From an archaeon (GTDB taxonomy: Archaea; Asgardarchaeota; Hermodarchaeia; Hermodarchaeales; Hermodarchaeaceae): a stretch of DNA of 14,517 nucleotides. Shown piece after piece: positions 7,159-13,899 of this stretch. The notes under the pieces were generated by a model. It was not told the origin of the DNA and did no database searches. It saw nothing but the letters and a program-made list of their open reading frames with translations. The translations under genes were made by a program, and so were the position numbers. Position 1 is the stretch's first letter, and the number at the start of each line of letters is the position of its first letter. The DNA is taken from contig JABXGX010000043.1 of NCBI GenBank assembly GCA_016550405.1, positions 1-14,517 of the forward strand. The letters run 5' to 3'.

Positions 7159-8334
7159 CTAGGTCGTTTCAGCCAAGGTCACTTGATCCTGAAGAAATCG
7201 TAGACGGCGCAACAGGTCTTGTCTACCTGTACGGAAGAGTTCAAGTCGTTTTTGGTCAGCTTCCAAAAATTTTGCTACAACTGGAGATTTCAACAGTTCA
7301 GGGAGGATTTCAACGGATTTGAGAAGATATCCGCCAATTTGGATTTGATCATCCATAGCAATGAGGGCATTTTCTGATTGACGGAGAGCATACGGAAGGG
7401 TATCTGTTCGGATATCGAGTGGGAGGAGTTCGTGAGCGGATTTAGCAGGATTAGAAGCGAACATTGTAAACCATTCGTTAACATCAATTTCCTTGGGGAG
7501 AATGGCGTTGAGAATGGCTCGTTCATGGTCAATGTAAAGACTTCCCATCTGGGTTCGTTGAACTAATAACTCGTGGAGTGCCACACTTGCTTCAGTTAAG
7601 AGATCAAATTGGATCTGTACTTTTGATACCCATTTAAGAGACAGGAAATCAAAATCACTACTAAATGTAGAAAACTGGGCTAGCAAATTGATAATAACAT
7701 CAAGATAACTCCCCAAAGCATGAAGCGCCTGTTCAAATGAGCCTTCACTTGCTTCGTTTAGGAAACCTTGCAACCCGGTAATGAGGGAAGTAATATCCAC
7801 GTCCAACCACAGATCAAGAGCCTTTTCCCAACGAGATAATTCAGGGGATTGATACTTGGCAAAGAAATTCCGAAACTCCCGGTCGGTTACTCCAAGGCTT
7901 CGCATTTCAATGAGTAAGCGTTCTAATTCCCCGCCAGTATCGGCAACGACCCAACGGAGATAGCCGATATCATTCATTTGTGAAAGAATTCGTTGTTTAA
8001 CCTCTTCTTGGGCAAGTATCCGAACAGCCTTCTTCTTTTTTTCAAAGAGCGCCAATTGATCCTGTGGAGAGAAATAGAGATTGCGAGTTAAGTCTTCTAT
8101 ATGAATTCGCCAATCGCGAGCATGACGTAACGCTCGATCCAATTCATTGAGAAGATGTACTAATTCCCCCACGAATTGGTTTTCGAGATTCAGGACCATT
8201 TCAGGTTGCGTAACCATTTGTTGGTAATCCGTTGGATGGAATACACCGGTGTCAATTAGGACGACATCTCGATTGAACTCACGAACGGAGTCCAAATAGT
8301 CTGCAATGTGGTGACGTAGATCAGCAGCATCCAT
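7159..8334 (-). CDS. Unrecognised, probably all-helical cytosolic protein
   Basis: A 391-residue protein that I do not recognise. The composition suggests a mostly alpha-helical soluble protein: long charged amphipathic stretches such as ENQFVGELVHLLNELDRALR in the N-terminal third and a final segment (FLEADQKRLELFRTGRQDLL) that could form a coiled coil. There is no signal peptide, no membrane helix, no obvious nucleotide-binding or metal motif, and no cysteine at all. ATG 8334 is preceded by GAGG about ten bases upstream, and a TATA-like box lies about 50 bases before it. It sits between the bPH2 membrane protein (111 bases upstream) and the surface peptidase (205 bases downstream) on the same strand, so a cell-envelope role is possible but is only a guess from position. 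Coding status is well supported by length, ribosome site and uninterrupted frame. Confidence 0.8.
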   Translation of the reverse strand: MDAADLRHHIADYLDSVREFNRDVVLIDTGVFHPTDYQQMVTQPEMVLNLENQFVGELVHLLNELDRALRHARDWRIHIEDLTRNLYFSPQDQLALFEKKKKAVRILAQEEVKQRILSQMNDIGYLRWVVADTGGELERLLIEMRSLGVTDREFRNFFAKYQSPELSRWEKALDLWLDVDITSLITGLQGFLNEASEGSFEQALHALGSYLDVIINLLAQFSTFSSDFDFLSLKWVSKVQIQFDLLTEASVALHELLVQRTQMGSLYIDHERAILNAILPKEIDVNEWFTMFASNPAKSAHELLPLDIRTDTLPYALRQSENALIAMDDQIQIGGYLLKSVEILPELLKSPVVAKFLEADQKRLELFRTGRQDLLRRLRFLQDQVTLAETT

Positions 8335-8380
8335 TCAAGTGCATCCTCGCCAGAATCCATATTCTTCTTTGCCAAGATGG

Positions 8381-8390
8381 CTTTTAAGTA
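8381..8390 (-). promoter_or_regulatory. TATA-like box for the 391-residue helical protein
   Basis: The reverse strand reads TACTTAAAAG about 50 bases before the ATG at 8334. A start some 27 bases further gives a leader of about 25 bases that includes GCGAGG. The box lies after the U-rich stop signal of the preceding gene, so this gene probably has its own transcript. Confidence 0.5.
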
Positions 8391-8398
8391 TCCGCAAG

Positions 8399-8418
8399 CG
8401 AAAAAAACTAAAAACAAC
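8399..8418 (-). terminator. U-rich archaeal-type terminator after the bPH2 gene
   Basis: The reverse strand reads GTTGTTTTTAGTTTTTTTCG starting 28 bases after the bPH2 stop codon at 8446. Two T runs of 5 and 7 without a strong hairpin are typical of archaeal termination sites, and a promoter for the next gene follows immediately. Confidence 0.55.
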
Positions 8419-8445
8419 TGTCACGAAATCCTTGGAAAACTCTTG

Positions 8446-9069
8446 CTATCTTGACTTTTCGAAGTTCTCATTCAGTTTTTGTAACTCAATTAGGATCTTC
8501 TGCAACAGAGGAGATGAATCCGTTATTGAGGTGGGTTCTACTTCAGTTGTTAACGCATACCCTGCCCGATACCGTCGTACGAGCTTCAGTACTTGATTGT
8601 TGACTTTCTCATAATCTACCAAGCCGTCCAGGGCAAGTTCTGGTGAGGGTTTACCTGACTGGGCACCCATTTGTCCCGCTGTTTCAATTTTCACACTCCC
8701 AATTCCTAATACCCGGTCAAACGGTCCTCGTCGGAGCGATACGTTGGTGATTGCCCGAATGGGCACAACACGGCGCGTTAGTGTAATTACACCGCGTGAG
8801 ACAATGACTTCATCCTCCTCAATGGCATACAGAATCCGACGATAGTAGGCCGGAATGATAAACAGCCCTGGAATCGTCCAAATAAAACATAACACAAATC
8901 CCCAAAACAACACTGAAGACGATATCCAAAGAAGGCTCGGAAATGGCCAAAATAGTAGTAAATACATCAAAGTCAATGGTAGTACAAGAATCAGAAAGAA
9001 GAATAAGGGTAAGGAAAGCAATTGCAAGTAGTATTTTGTCCGAAGCCGTGAATCTGGTTGAAATTCCAT
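8446..9069 (-). CDS. bPH2 (bacterial-type pleckstrin-homology) domain membrane protein
   Basis: This 207-residue protein has two strong membrane helices close together (about 15-40 and 45-75, rich in L, F, I and W) followed by a bPH2 domain (PF03703, formerly DUF304). The family hallmark is plain: YRRILYAIEEDEVIVSRG, then RRVVPIRAITNVSLRRGPFD and VLGIGSVKIETAG. A short tail ends in a predicted coiled coil (LLQKILIELQKLNENFEKSR). Such proteins sit in the cytoplasmic membrane with the PH-like domain inside; their molecular role is mostly unknown. ATG 9069 is preferred over an in-frame TTG at 9093 because AGGTG lies exactly five bases before it. The acyl-CoA synthetase is divergent on the right. 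It is followed by a U-rich terminator and so is probably not in one operon with the next gene. Confidence 0.88.
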   Translation of the reverse strand: MEFQPDSRLRTKYYLQLLSLPLFFFLILVLPLTLMYLLLFWPFPSLLWISSSVLFWGFVLCFIWTIPGLFIIPAYYRRILYAIEEDEVIVSRGVITLTRRVVPIRAITNVSLRRGPFDRVLGIGSVKIETAGQMGAQSGKPSPELALDGLVDYEKVNNQVLKLVRRYRAGYALTTEVEPTSITDSSPLLQKILIELQKLNENFEKSR

Positions 9070-9074
9070 ATTTA

Positions 9075-9079
9075 CACCT
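9075..9079 (-). promoter_or_regulatory. Ribosome binding site deciding the bPH2 start
   Basis: AGGTG on the reverse strand with a five-base spacer to ATG 9069. The longer in-frame TTG reading from 9093 has no comparable site. Confidence 0.6.
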
Positions 9080-9099
9080 ATTATCTGGTACAAGATTCT

Positions 9100-9198
9100 C
9101 TAATAAAAACTCTAGTAGATGAACTGCCGTTGAGGACGCAGAAATGGTAAGCCTTTTCCTTCAATAAGAACATTATACTGCTATTCTGAACAGGGAGG
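9100..9198. promoter_or_regulatory. Divergent promoter region of the bPH2 and acyl-CoA synthetase genes
   Basis: The 139-base gap holds an AT-rich TTTTTATTAG (reverse strand, 9100-9109) for the leftward gene. For the rightward gene there are two candidates, TCAATAAGAA (9161-9170) and ATTATAC (9172-9178), then a strong GGGAGG at 9193-9198. The second candidate would place the start inside the ribosome site, so the first is more plausible. Boxes are judged by eye. Confidence 0.35.
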
Positions 9199-9208
9199 AC
9201 AAACAATA

Positions 9209-10891
9209 ATGGAAAAACCCTGGCTAAAATTCTATGAACCCGGCGTCCCCGAAACCCTTGATATTCCTGAAATTCCCCTCTTTCAACTTCTCGAAGATTC
9301 TGCAAAGGATTTTCCGGATAACACCCTTGGTATTTTTCTTGGACAAGAAAAGACCTACAAACAGGTCCAAGAAGAAGTCGACCGCTTGGCTAACGCCTTG
9401 AATAAAATGGGCCTAAAACAGGGCGATGTAGTCGCCCTCATGTTGGGAAACATGCCCCAATTCTTAACTGCATTCTTTGGTGCGCTCAAAGCCGGAGCGA
9501 TTCTGACCCTTATCAATCCGCTTTATCAGGCCCCTGAAATCAAGTTCCAACTCAACGATTCAGGAGCCAAAACTTTAATCATCATTGACATCATGCACGA
9601 CAATTATGCAAAAATCCGTGATGATACCAAAGTTGAGCACACCATAGTGACCACCATGGCTGATGCATTCCCAGGTATGCAAGTGAGTTTTACACCCCCT
9701 GAAGGTGTGAAAGGTTATCACATGTGGGGTGAACTCCTAGAAAAAGCTGAATCCAAGGCACCGAAAGTTTCCATAAAGCCGAAAGAGACTCCTGCAGTCC
9801 TCCTCTATACTGGTGGAACCACGGGGGTCCCAAAGGGGGCAATCCTGACTCATTATAATCTTGTTGCGAATGCCCACCAATGCAAAAGCTGGATACCCTT
9901 TGCTGAACGCGGTGCAGGTGACACAACTCTTGCGGTGCTTCCCTTCTTCCATTCCTTCGGATTAACTGTCTGTATGCTGAATACTGTAATCCTCGCAGAC
10001 CGGCTCGTGTTACACCCCCGACCTGACCTTGACCAAGTCTTACGGGATATCCCACGGTATAATGTCAGCTTCTTTCCAGGAGTTCCAACCTTATACGCTT
10101 CACTTCTTCAGCGTGACGACCTTGATCAATATGACCTGAAATCTATGACTGCCTGTCTTTCAGGAGCAGCCCCGCTCCCAATGGCGGTGGCTAAAGCCTT
10201 CGAAGAAATTGCTGGAGCCAACCTGGTGGAAGGCTATGGCCTGACTGAAGCCAGTCCAGTGACCCATGCGAATCCTATCCAACAGAACCCGCCCTTCGAT
10301 AAGAAACGAGAAGGATCCGTCGGCGTTCCAATGTCTAGTACTCTTGCAAAAATCATTGACCTGGATACTGGTGAAGACCTTCCCCCAGGACAGGAAGGGG
10401 AACTCGTTATCAAAGGACCCCAAATCATGAAGGGTTACTGGAACAAACCCGAAGAGACAGCCAAACAAATGACCAAGGATGGATGGCTTCGTACAGGTGA
10501 TATCGCCAAAATGGACGGAGACGGATACTTCTATATCGTCGACCGAGCCAAACAAATGATTGACCGCGCAGGCTTCAAGGTCTGGCCACGCGATGTTGAA
10601 GAAGTCCTCTTCGAGCACCCCAAAATCGCTGAAGCTGCAGTCTTTGGCATTCCAGATGAACAACGCGGCGAAACCGTCATGGCCGTCGTCGTCCTCAAAG
10701 AAGGCGAAGAAGCGACCTCCGACGAAATTATCGAATACACCAAAGACAAACTCGCTTACTACAAACGCCCCCAATTCGTTGAATTCCGTGATGAATTACC
10801 AAAATCGATGGTAGGCAAAGTTCTCCGCCGTGTACTTCAAGAAGAGCACTTAAAGAAGATCGGTAAAGGATCTATTGTGGATCGGAAATAA
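9209..10891 (+). CDS. Fatty-acyl-CoA synthetase (AMP-forming, FadD-like)
   Basis: This 560-residue member of the acyl-adenylate-forming superfamily (PF00501 plus PF13193) should activate a carboxylic acid, most likely a medium- or long-chain fatty acid, with ATP and then CoA. Core motifs are intact: P-loop YTGGTTGVPKG (200-210), GYGLTEASP (342-350), GWLRTGDIAKMDGDGYFYIV (425-444) with the ATP-binding Asp431, the hinge region RAKQMIDRAGFKVWPRDVEE (446-465), and the adenylation lysine Lys537 in PKSMVGKVLRR. Length is standard; there is no signal peptide. GGGAGG ten bases before ATG 9209 gives a confident start. It is divergent from the bPH2 gene and 245 bases from the next gene, so it is probably transcribed alone. 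A fatty acid is the likeliest substrate from overall resemblance to long-chain synthetases, but aryl or branched acids cannot be excluded. Confidence 0.9.
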   Translation: MEKPWLKFYEPGVPETLDIPEIPLFQLLEDSAKDFPDNTLGIFLGQEKTYKQVQEEVDRLANALNKMGLKQGDVVALMLGNMPQFLTAFFGALKAGAILTLINPLYQAPEIKFQLNDSGAKTLIIIDIMHDNYAKIRDDTKVEHTIVTTMADAFPGMQVSFTPPEGVKGYHMWGELLEKAESKAPKVSIKPKETPAVLLYTGGTTGVPKGAILTHYNLVANAHQCKSWIPFAERGAGDTTLAVLPFFHSFGLTVCMLNTVILADRLVLHPRPDLDQVLRDIPRYNVSFFPGVPTLYASLLQRDDLDQYDLKSMTACLSGAAPLPMAVAKAFEEIAGANLVEGYGLTEASPVTHANPIQQNPPFDKKREGSVGVPMSSTLAKIIDLDTGEDLPPGQEGELVIKGPQIMKGYWNKPEETAKQMTKDGWLRTGDIAKMDGDGYFYIVDRAKQMIDRAGFKVWPRDVEEVLFEHPKIAEAAVFGIPDEQRGETVMAVVVLKEGEEATSDEIIEYTKDKLAYYKRPQFVEFRDELPKSMVGKVLRRVLQEEHLKKIGKGSIVDRK

Positions 10892-11000
10892 TCTATCTAA
10901 GTTAAATCACAGAAGGTATCCACCTCTACCTTTCAAGCTAGTCTGCAATTCAAACTGTTACGAATTACTAGCAACTTCACTCGAAACCAAATCATTCTGT

Positions 11001-11012
11001 TCGATAGATCGA
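11001..11012. repeat. Short palindrome in the acyl-CoA synthetase/OsmC gap
   Basis: TCGAT-AG-ATCGA is a perfect 5-bp inverted repeat with a two-base spacer, about 60 bases upstream of the putative TATA box of the OsmC gene. It could be a regulator site, but a 10-bp match can arise by chance. The rest of the 245-base gap shows no other gene. Confidence 0.25.
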
Positions 11013-11070
11013 TTTGAATTTATTTACTTGAAACCTAGACTTTCTAAATAAGGATTCCAAAACTCAGCGA

Positions 11071-11080
11071 GTTATTATAC
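11071..11080 (+). promoter_or_regulatory. TATA-like box for the OsmC-family gene
   Basis: GTTATTATAC lies about 60 bases before ATG 11137. A start about 27 bases downstream gives a leader of about 35 bases containing AAGGTGA, which ends five bases before the ATG. Confidence 0.45.
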
Positions 11081-11136
11081 AAAAGTATTAGGTACGGTAG
11101 TCATATTATGAATTCAACCAACCCAAGGTGAAATTC

Positions 11137-11583
11137 ATGTCAGATACAGGCAATTCACGCAAGTATTCGATTATTGTTGAACGAGTGGAAAATTACGAGT
11201 TTCGTGTTCGTTTTGATAATCCCGATTTCAACAACTGGACGTTAGACGAACCCTCTCCCTTAGGTAATGATAAGGGACCCAACGCGACACGAACTCTGGC
11301 TGCGGCTATTGGGAATTGTCTTTCAGCGAGTCTGATGTTCTGCTTACAGCGTAGCAGACTAGTAGTGGATTCCATTCGGTCTGAAGTGACACCAATGGTT
11401 GCCCGGAATGAAGAGGGGCGGTGGCGTATTCAACATCTTGACGTGAAGGTATATATCAAAATGACAGAAGACGATCCCAAACGGTTTCAACGGTGTGTTG
11501 AAATCTTTGAGAATTACTGTATAGTAACATCATCAGTAAGAAAAGGGATTCCAGTGGATGTTGAAGTTTTGCAAGAGACTTGA
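11137..11583 (+). CDS. OsmC-family protein
   Basis: A 148-residue OsmC/Ohr-fold protein (PF02566). Characterised members are thiol peroxidases that reduce organic hydroperoxides with a pair of cysteines. Here Cys61 sits in AAIGNCLSASLMF, the usual position of the first reactive cysteine at the start of the central helix, and Cys128 in FENYCIVTSSVRKGIPVDV matches the second. Two more cysteines (69 and 120) are present. The N-terminal beta region carries the conserved acidic/Pro/Gly stretch LDEPSPLGNDKGPNATRTLA (36-55). The protein is cytosolic. ATG 11137 is chosen over an in-frame GTG at 11128 because that GTG is part of the ribosome site AAGGTGA. It appears to be a single-gene unit with its own TATA box and a T run after the stop. 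A non-peroxidase role is possible because the family includes members of unknown function. Confidence 0.85.
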   Translation: MSDTGNSRKYSIIVERVENYEFRVRFDNPDFNNWTLDEPSPLGNDKGPNATRTLAAAIGNCLSASLMFCLQRSRLVVDSIRSEVTPMVARNEEGRWRIQHLDVKVYIKMTEDDPKRFQRCVEIFENYCIVTSSVRKGIPVDVEVLQET

Positions 11584-11595
11584 CTTTGAGCCAAC

Positions 11596-11600
11596 TTTTT
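11596..11600 (+). terminator. Short T run after the OsmC gene
   Basis: A run of five T residues starts 13 bases after the stop codon, with no hairpin. Archaeal termination can use such runs, but one T5 is weak evidence. Confidence 0.3.
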
Positions 11601-11643
11601 CCTAATATTGAGCTAAACATTTATGAGACATCTTCGGAGGAGG

Positions 11644-11665
11644 GAGTATCGGAAGGGTTATACTC
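11644..11665. repeat. Inverted repeat in the leader of the coiled-coil gene
   Basis: GAGTAT and ATACTC face each other across ten bases, about 50-70 bases before ATG 11714. A weak TATA-like stretch (ACATTTATGA, 11617-11626) precedes it, so the repeat could overlap a transcription start. Chance is a real alternative for a 6-bp arm. Confidence 0.25.
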
Positions 11666-11713
11666 TTAGCTTCCATTTTCTATGTAGGAAGAGTTCACGG
11701 AGATTGATACCTG

Positions 11714-12427
11714 ATGTCAAAGGATCCACAAGGGGCTCCCCCAGCCCCCGCCGCAAAACCTGCGGCAACCGGCGGAATTGAAGCTGAGTTGAAAAAGATC
11801 ATTTCGTATATTAGCCACCTCAATGAATCACAGAAAAAAATGGCGGCACAACTCACTAATCTTGAGAAACGGATTGATGCCTTGGATGAGGCGATTGGCA
11901 CAGTGATGACCGCAACAGGAAAAGCGGTTGCAGATGGGTTTGCCCCTATTGAAACCAAATTGGCTGAAGTAATCGATAAAGCTGTTGGGTCAGCGATGAC
12001 AAAACAGATTATCCCCCAAATCAAGGCAGCAGTCCCCACTCCTGCACCTGCGCCGAAACCGACCCCAGCGCCTATCTCGACTCCTGCTCCTACACTAGCA
12101 CCTGCACCAACGCCAGCGCCTGTTCCTGAATCGCGTCGTCCATCGGATGTACCGGATACGAAGATCGCAATTGTGCTTGAAGGCAATGAGAAGATCATCA
12201 ATGACATGAAGAATCGGCAACGCGTTCAACGAGAGTACCTAAAGCCACTCATAGAACAAGCCCGAGACACTGCAATGAACAATCTGAGTAGTCGAGCGAA
12301 AGCCGCGAGCGTATATAAGGAACTCATCGCACTTTTGAAATCGAGTCCCTCCGATTTACCACCCGATACCGTAGCAACTGTTGTGGCAAAGCTAGAAGAG
12401 CTAAATATGCATATCCGGTCTTCGTAA
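11714..12427 (+). CDS. Unrecognised coiled-coil protein with a Pro-Ala linker
   Basis: A 237-residue protein I cannot assign to a family. It has a short Pro/Ala-rich start (8-18), a heptad-like amphipathic coiled coil (about 22-62: AELKKIISYISHLNESQKKM onwards), a second helical piece to about 105, a proline-alanine linker of P-x-P-A-P type (107-137), and a helical C-terminal third (150-237) ending in LVAKLEEL-like heptads. There is no signal peptide, membrane helix or cysteine. The layout of two helical modules joined by a flexible linker suggests a scaffold or oligomerising protein. ATG 11714 has GGAGA about 11 bases upstream, a little distant. Neighbours (OsmC before, nitroreductase after) are 130 and 116 bases away on the same strand, so the gene is probably independent. 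The reverse-strand frame over it is a Gly/Val-rich shadow of the linker. Confidence 0.75.
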   Translation: MSKDPQGAPPAPAAKPAATGGIEAELKKIISYISHLNESQKKMAAQLTNLEKRIDALDEAIGTVMTATGKAVADGFAPIETKLAEVIDKAVGSAMTKQIIPQIKAAVPTPAPAPKPTPAPISTPAPTLAPAPTPAPVPESRRPSDVPDTKIAIVLEGNEKIINDMKNRQRVQREYLKPLIEQARDTAMNNLSSRAKAASVYKELIALLKSSPSDLPPDTVATVVAKLEELNMHIRSS

Positions 12428-12488
12428 TCTGACGGATTAATCATTCGTTGATTGGTGGTCTTTGAAGTTGCTTCACTAGGAAGCGAAG

Positions 12489-12522
12489 CTACCGTTTAAT
12501 ATCAGTTGCATATTATCGGTAG
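12489..12522. repeat. Imperfect inverted repeat around the nitroreductase promoter
   Basis: CTACCG (12489-12494) pairs with CGGTAG (12517-12522), and inside it AATAT (12498-12502) pairs with ATATT (12510-12514) around a seven-base loop, with a small mismatch or bulge. It encloses the putative TATA box TTTAATATC (12495-12503) and overlaps the perfect palindrome at 12511-12528. Confidence 0.45.
12495..12503 (+). promoter_or_regulatory. TATA-like box for the nitroreductase/RHH/SCP2 cluster
   Basis: TTTAATATC lies 41 bases before ATG 12544. A start about 25-27 bases from its centre falls near 12523-12525, leaving a leader of about 20 bases that carries AAGGTGAG. Confidence 0.5.
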
Positions 12523-12528
12523 ATAATA
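12511..12528. promoter_or_regulatory. Candidate operator: perfect 18-bp palindrome on the transcription start
   Basis: TATTATC-GGTA-GATAATA is a perfect 7-bp inverted repeat with a four-base spacer. It covers the predicted start of transcription, just before the ribosome site, the classic place for a repressor to block initiation. Two downstream genes of the cluster encode probable RHH DNA-binding proteins, which typically bind such short AT-rich palindromes. Autoregulation is an inference. Confidence 0.5.
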
Positions 12529-12543
12529 CAAGGTGAGTCATTA

Positions 12544-13335
12544 ATGACTGAAGCAAAAAGAAGCCCAACAGATGAAAGTAAGGCTGAATCATCTGCCCTC
12601 AGTCAATCCACAAACCAGCTTGTCGAATTAATTCGAATGCGACGGAGTATCCGCCATATGACTGGAGAACGGATTCCCGATGAACATCTAGAACTGATAT
12701 TGGATGCGGCTCGGTATGCGCCGTCCCCTGAGAACATGCAGATGTGGCGTTACGTGATTATCCGTGAAGATTCTGATATGAAACGTCTTATTGCAGATAT
12801 AAGCCAAGAAGCAGCACGCTATGTGTTTGGTAATTTCCCCTATGAAGCTACCCAAGGGCGATTATGGTATATGCCGGATGCAAGTCGACCAGGAACCTAC
12901 GAGGAAATGCGTGATGGATCCCTATTTCGGTATCCCGAAAAAGCGGATGCGGTGATTATCTGCTGTGCTTCGGAATCATGGCATGATAGCACCGCCATGT
13001 ATTCCAACGAGCTTTGTGGGAGTGTGGTAGTTGCAATGGGTGTGTTGAGCATGTGGTTGGTTGCCCACTCAATGGGATATGCCTGCGCGTATCAAGCTGT
13101 ACCTTTTGCAGATAAACGGCACGTGGAATATATTTGTGATAAAATCGGAATCCCGAGAACTTGGACTCCTCTAGCCGCCTTCTGCATCGGTATCCCAGAG
13201 AAAAAGCGCATGTTAGGACCTTCACGCTGGCCCCTAGAGGGTAGTTTCTATTCAGAAAGATGGGGAATACCCTACCAACGCCTGGCGTTTCGGAAGCAAA
13301 AACCCAATCAACACAAAAAAGACCACGAAAGATAG
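12544..13335 (+). CDS. Nitroreductase-family flavoprotein
   Basis: This 263-residue protein belongs to the FMN-dependent nitroreductase family (PF00881), which uses NAD(P)H or another donor to reduce nitro groups, quinones, flavins or related compounds. The N-terminal FMN-binding signature is clear: LIRMRRSIRHMTGERIPDE (29-47), with Arg33/Arg34/Ser35/Arg37, then AARYAPSPENMQMWRYVII (55-73). The central SVVVAMGVLSMWLVAHSMGY (160-179) and AAFCIGIPEKKR (211-222) match the helix and strand that complete the dimeric fold. There is a large insert (about 95-135) with FPYEATQGRLWYMPDASRPG between the halves. It is cytosolic. AAGGTGAG seven bases before ATG 12544 supports the start. It leads a tight co-directional cluster: the next gene starts one base after its stop. 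The physiological substrate is unknown. Confidence 0.88.
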   Translation: MTEAKRSPTDESKAESSALSQSTNQLVELIRMRRSIRHMTGERIPDEHLELILDAARYAPSPENMQMWRYVIIREDSDMKRLIADISQEAARYVFGNFPYEATQGRLWYMPDASRPGTYEEMRDGSLFRYPEKADAVIICCASESWHDSTAMYSNELCGSVVVAMGVLSMWLVAHSMGYACAYQAVPFADKRHVEYICDKIGIPRTWTPLAAFCIGIPEKKRMLGPSRWPLEGSFYSERWGIPYQRLAFRKQKPNQHKKDHER

Positions 13336-13336
13336 C

Positions 13337-13615
13337 ATGGTGCGTAAAAAAATGCAAATACAATTAGACAAGGATATACAGAAGGCCCTTGAAACCAAAG
13401 CCAAAGAAGCTAATATTAGCCCTGAAGCCGCGGCGACCTTAATCTTATCAGAGTATGTGCGTGTGTTTGGGAGCGCAATTTATGCTGGTACTTGGCGTAC
13501 CGGTGACAAAGAAGGCCAGAAAGGCATGAGGTATGTAGTGGATTGGCCGTTTCAACCAGGTCTGGTGAAAATTCCAGGAGATCAATCCATAGATGAAGGA
13601 ACAGGAGGAAAATAG
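13337..13615 (+). CDS. Small ribbon-helix-helix (CopG/Arc-like) DNA-binding protein
   Basis: A 92-residue protein. Residues about 5-43 (KMQIQLDKDIQKALETKAKE, then ISPEAAATLILSEYV) fit a ribbon-helix-helix: a short beta strand, a helix, a turn with Pro, then a second helix. RHH proteins dimerise and bind short palindromes through the strands, often repressing their own operon. The rest (44-92) has strands and aromatic residues but no motif I know, and may bind a ligand or partner. It starts one base after the nitroreductase stop, so translation is probably coupled; ATG 13337 and GTG 13340 are both possible and neither has a good ribosome site. Its operator may be the 12511-12528 palindrome. 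RHH assignment rests on sequence pattern alone. Confidence 0.7.
   Translation: MVRKKMQIQLDKDIQKALETKAKEANISPEAAATLILSEYVRVFGSAIYAGTWRTGDKEGQKGMRYVVDWPFQPGLVKIPGDQSIDEGTGGK
13604..13609 (+). promoter_or_regulatory. Ribosome binding site deciding a TTG start
   Basis: GGAGGA lies inside the last codons of the preceding gene, seven bases before TTG 13617, which follows that gene's stop with one base between. The in-frame ATG at 13593 has only an AGGAG 12 bases away and would need to begin inside the upstream gene. Confidence 0.55.
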
Positions 13616-13616
13616 T

Positions 13617-13883
13617 TTGCCACGATACAAGAAAGCACCAAATGGTCAATGGCCAGGGTATCCAAATTTACGGCTTAGTGATATTGAGACATTAACAATT
13701 CGGCAAAACAAGAATGTCGCTGAATCCTTAGTTAACAACCGGAAAGGTCGCGTTGTAGTGTTAATGGATCACGAGTTGTATCAAGAATTTCTTATGAAGG
13801 TCCGTGGAAAGAAAGGCGATATCCGGGCGCGTCATGTGAATGATGCTGTTGTGGAAGCAGTAAAAGCGTGGATAAAGCAATAA
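13617..13883 (+). CDS. Second small protein with a C-terminal ribbon-helix-helix
   Basis: An 88-residue protein from TTG 13617 (96 if ATG 13593 is used). The C-terminal half fits a ribbon-helix-helix: strand RVVVLMD, helix HELYQEFLMKVRGKKG, then helix ARHVNDAVVEAVKAWIKQ. The RGKKGDI-x-x-V-x-x-A-V-x-x-A-x-x-W pattern resembles archaeal CopG-like regulators, so it probably binds DNA as a dimer. The N-terminal half (LPRYKKAPNGQWPGYPNLRL) is unassigned. It directly follows another RHH protein of different sequence, so two paralogous or distinct regulators are encoded back to back; they could form a heterodimer. I see no toxin gene beside them. The GGAGGA site, seven bases before it, favours TTG. 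Confidence 0.72.
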   Translation: MPRYKKAPNGQWPGYPNLRLSDIETLTIRQNKNVAESLVNNRKGRVVVLMDHELYQEFLMKVRGKKGDIRARHVNDAVVEAVKAWIKQ

Positions 13884-13899
13884 ACCAGGAGTGGTATTT

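Noticed and set aside
10160..10774. A 204-residue reverse-strand frame within the acyl-CoA synthetase
   Set aside because: The synthetase motifs fill the plus strand throughout; the reverse frame shows no motif and no ribosome site.
11695..12207. A 170-residue reverse-strand frame rich in Gly, Ala and Val
   Set aside because: It mirrors the Pro-Ala linker of the coiled-coil gene (CCN and GCN codons read backward as GGN and GCN or GTN), so it is not a gene.
13337..13883. A toxin-antitoxin pair
   Set aside because: Both small proteins look like RHH regulators; neither resembles RelE, PIN, MazF or another toxin, and the neighbours are an enzyme and a lipid-binding protein.
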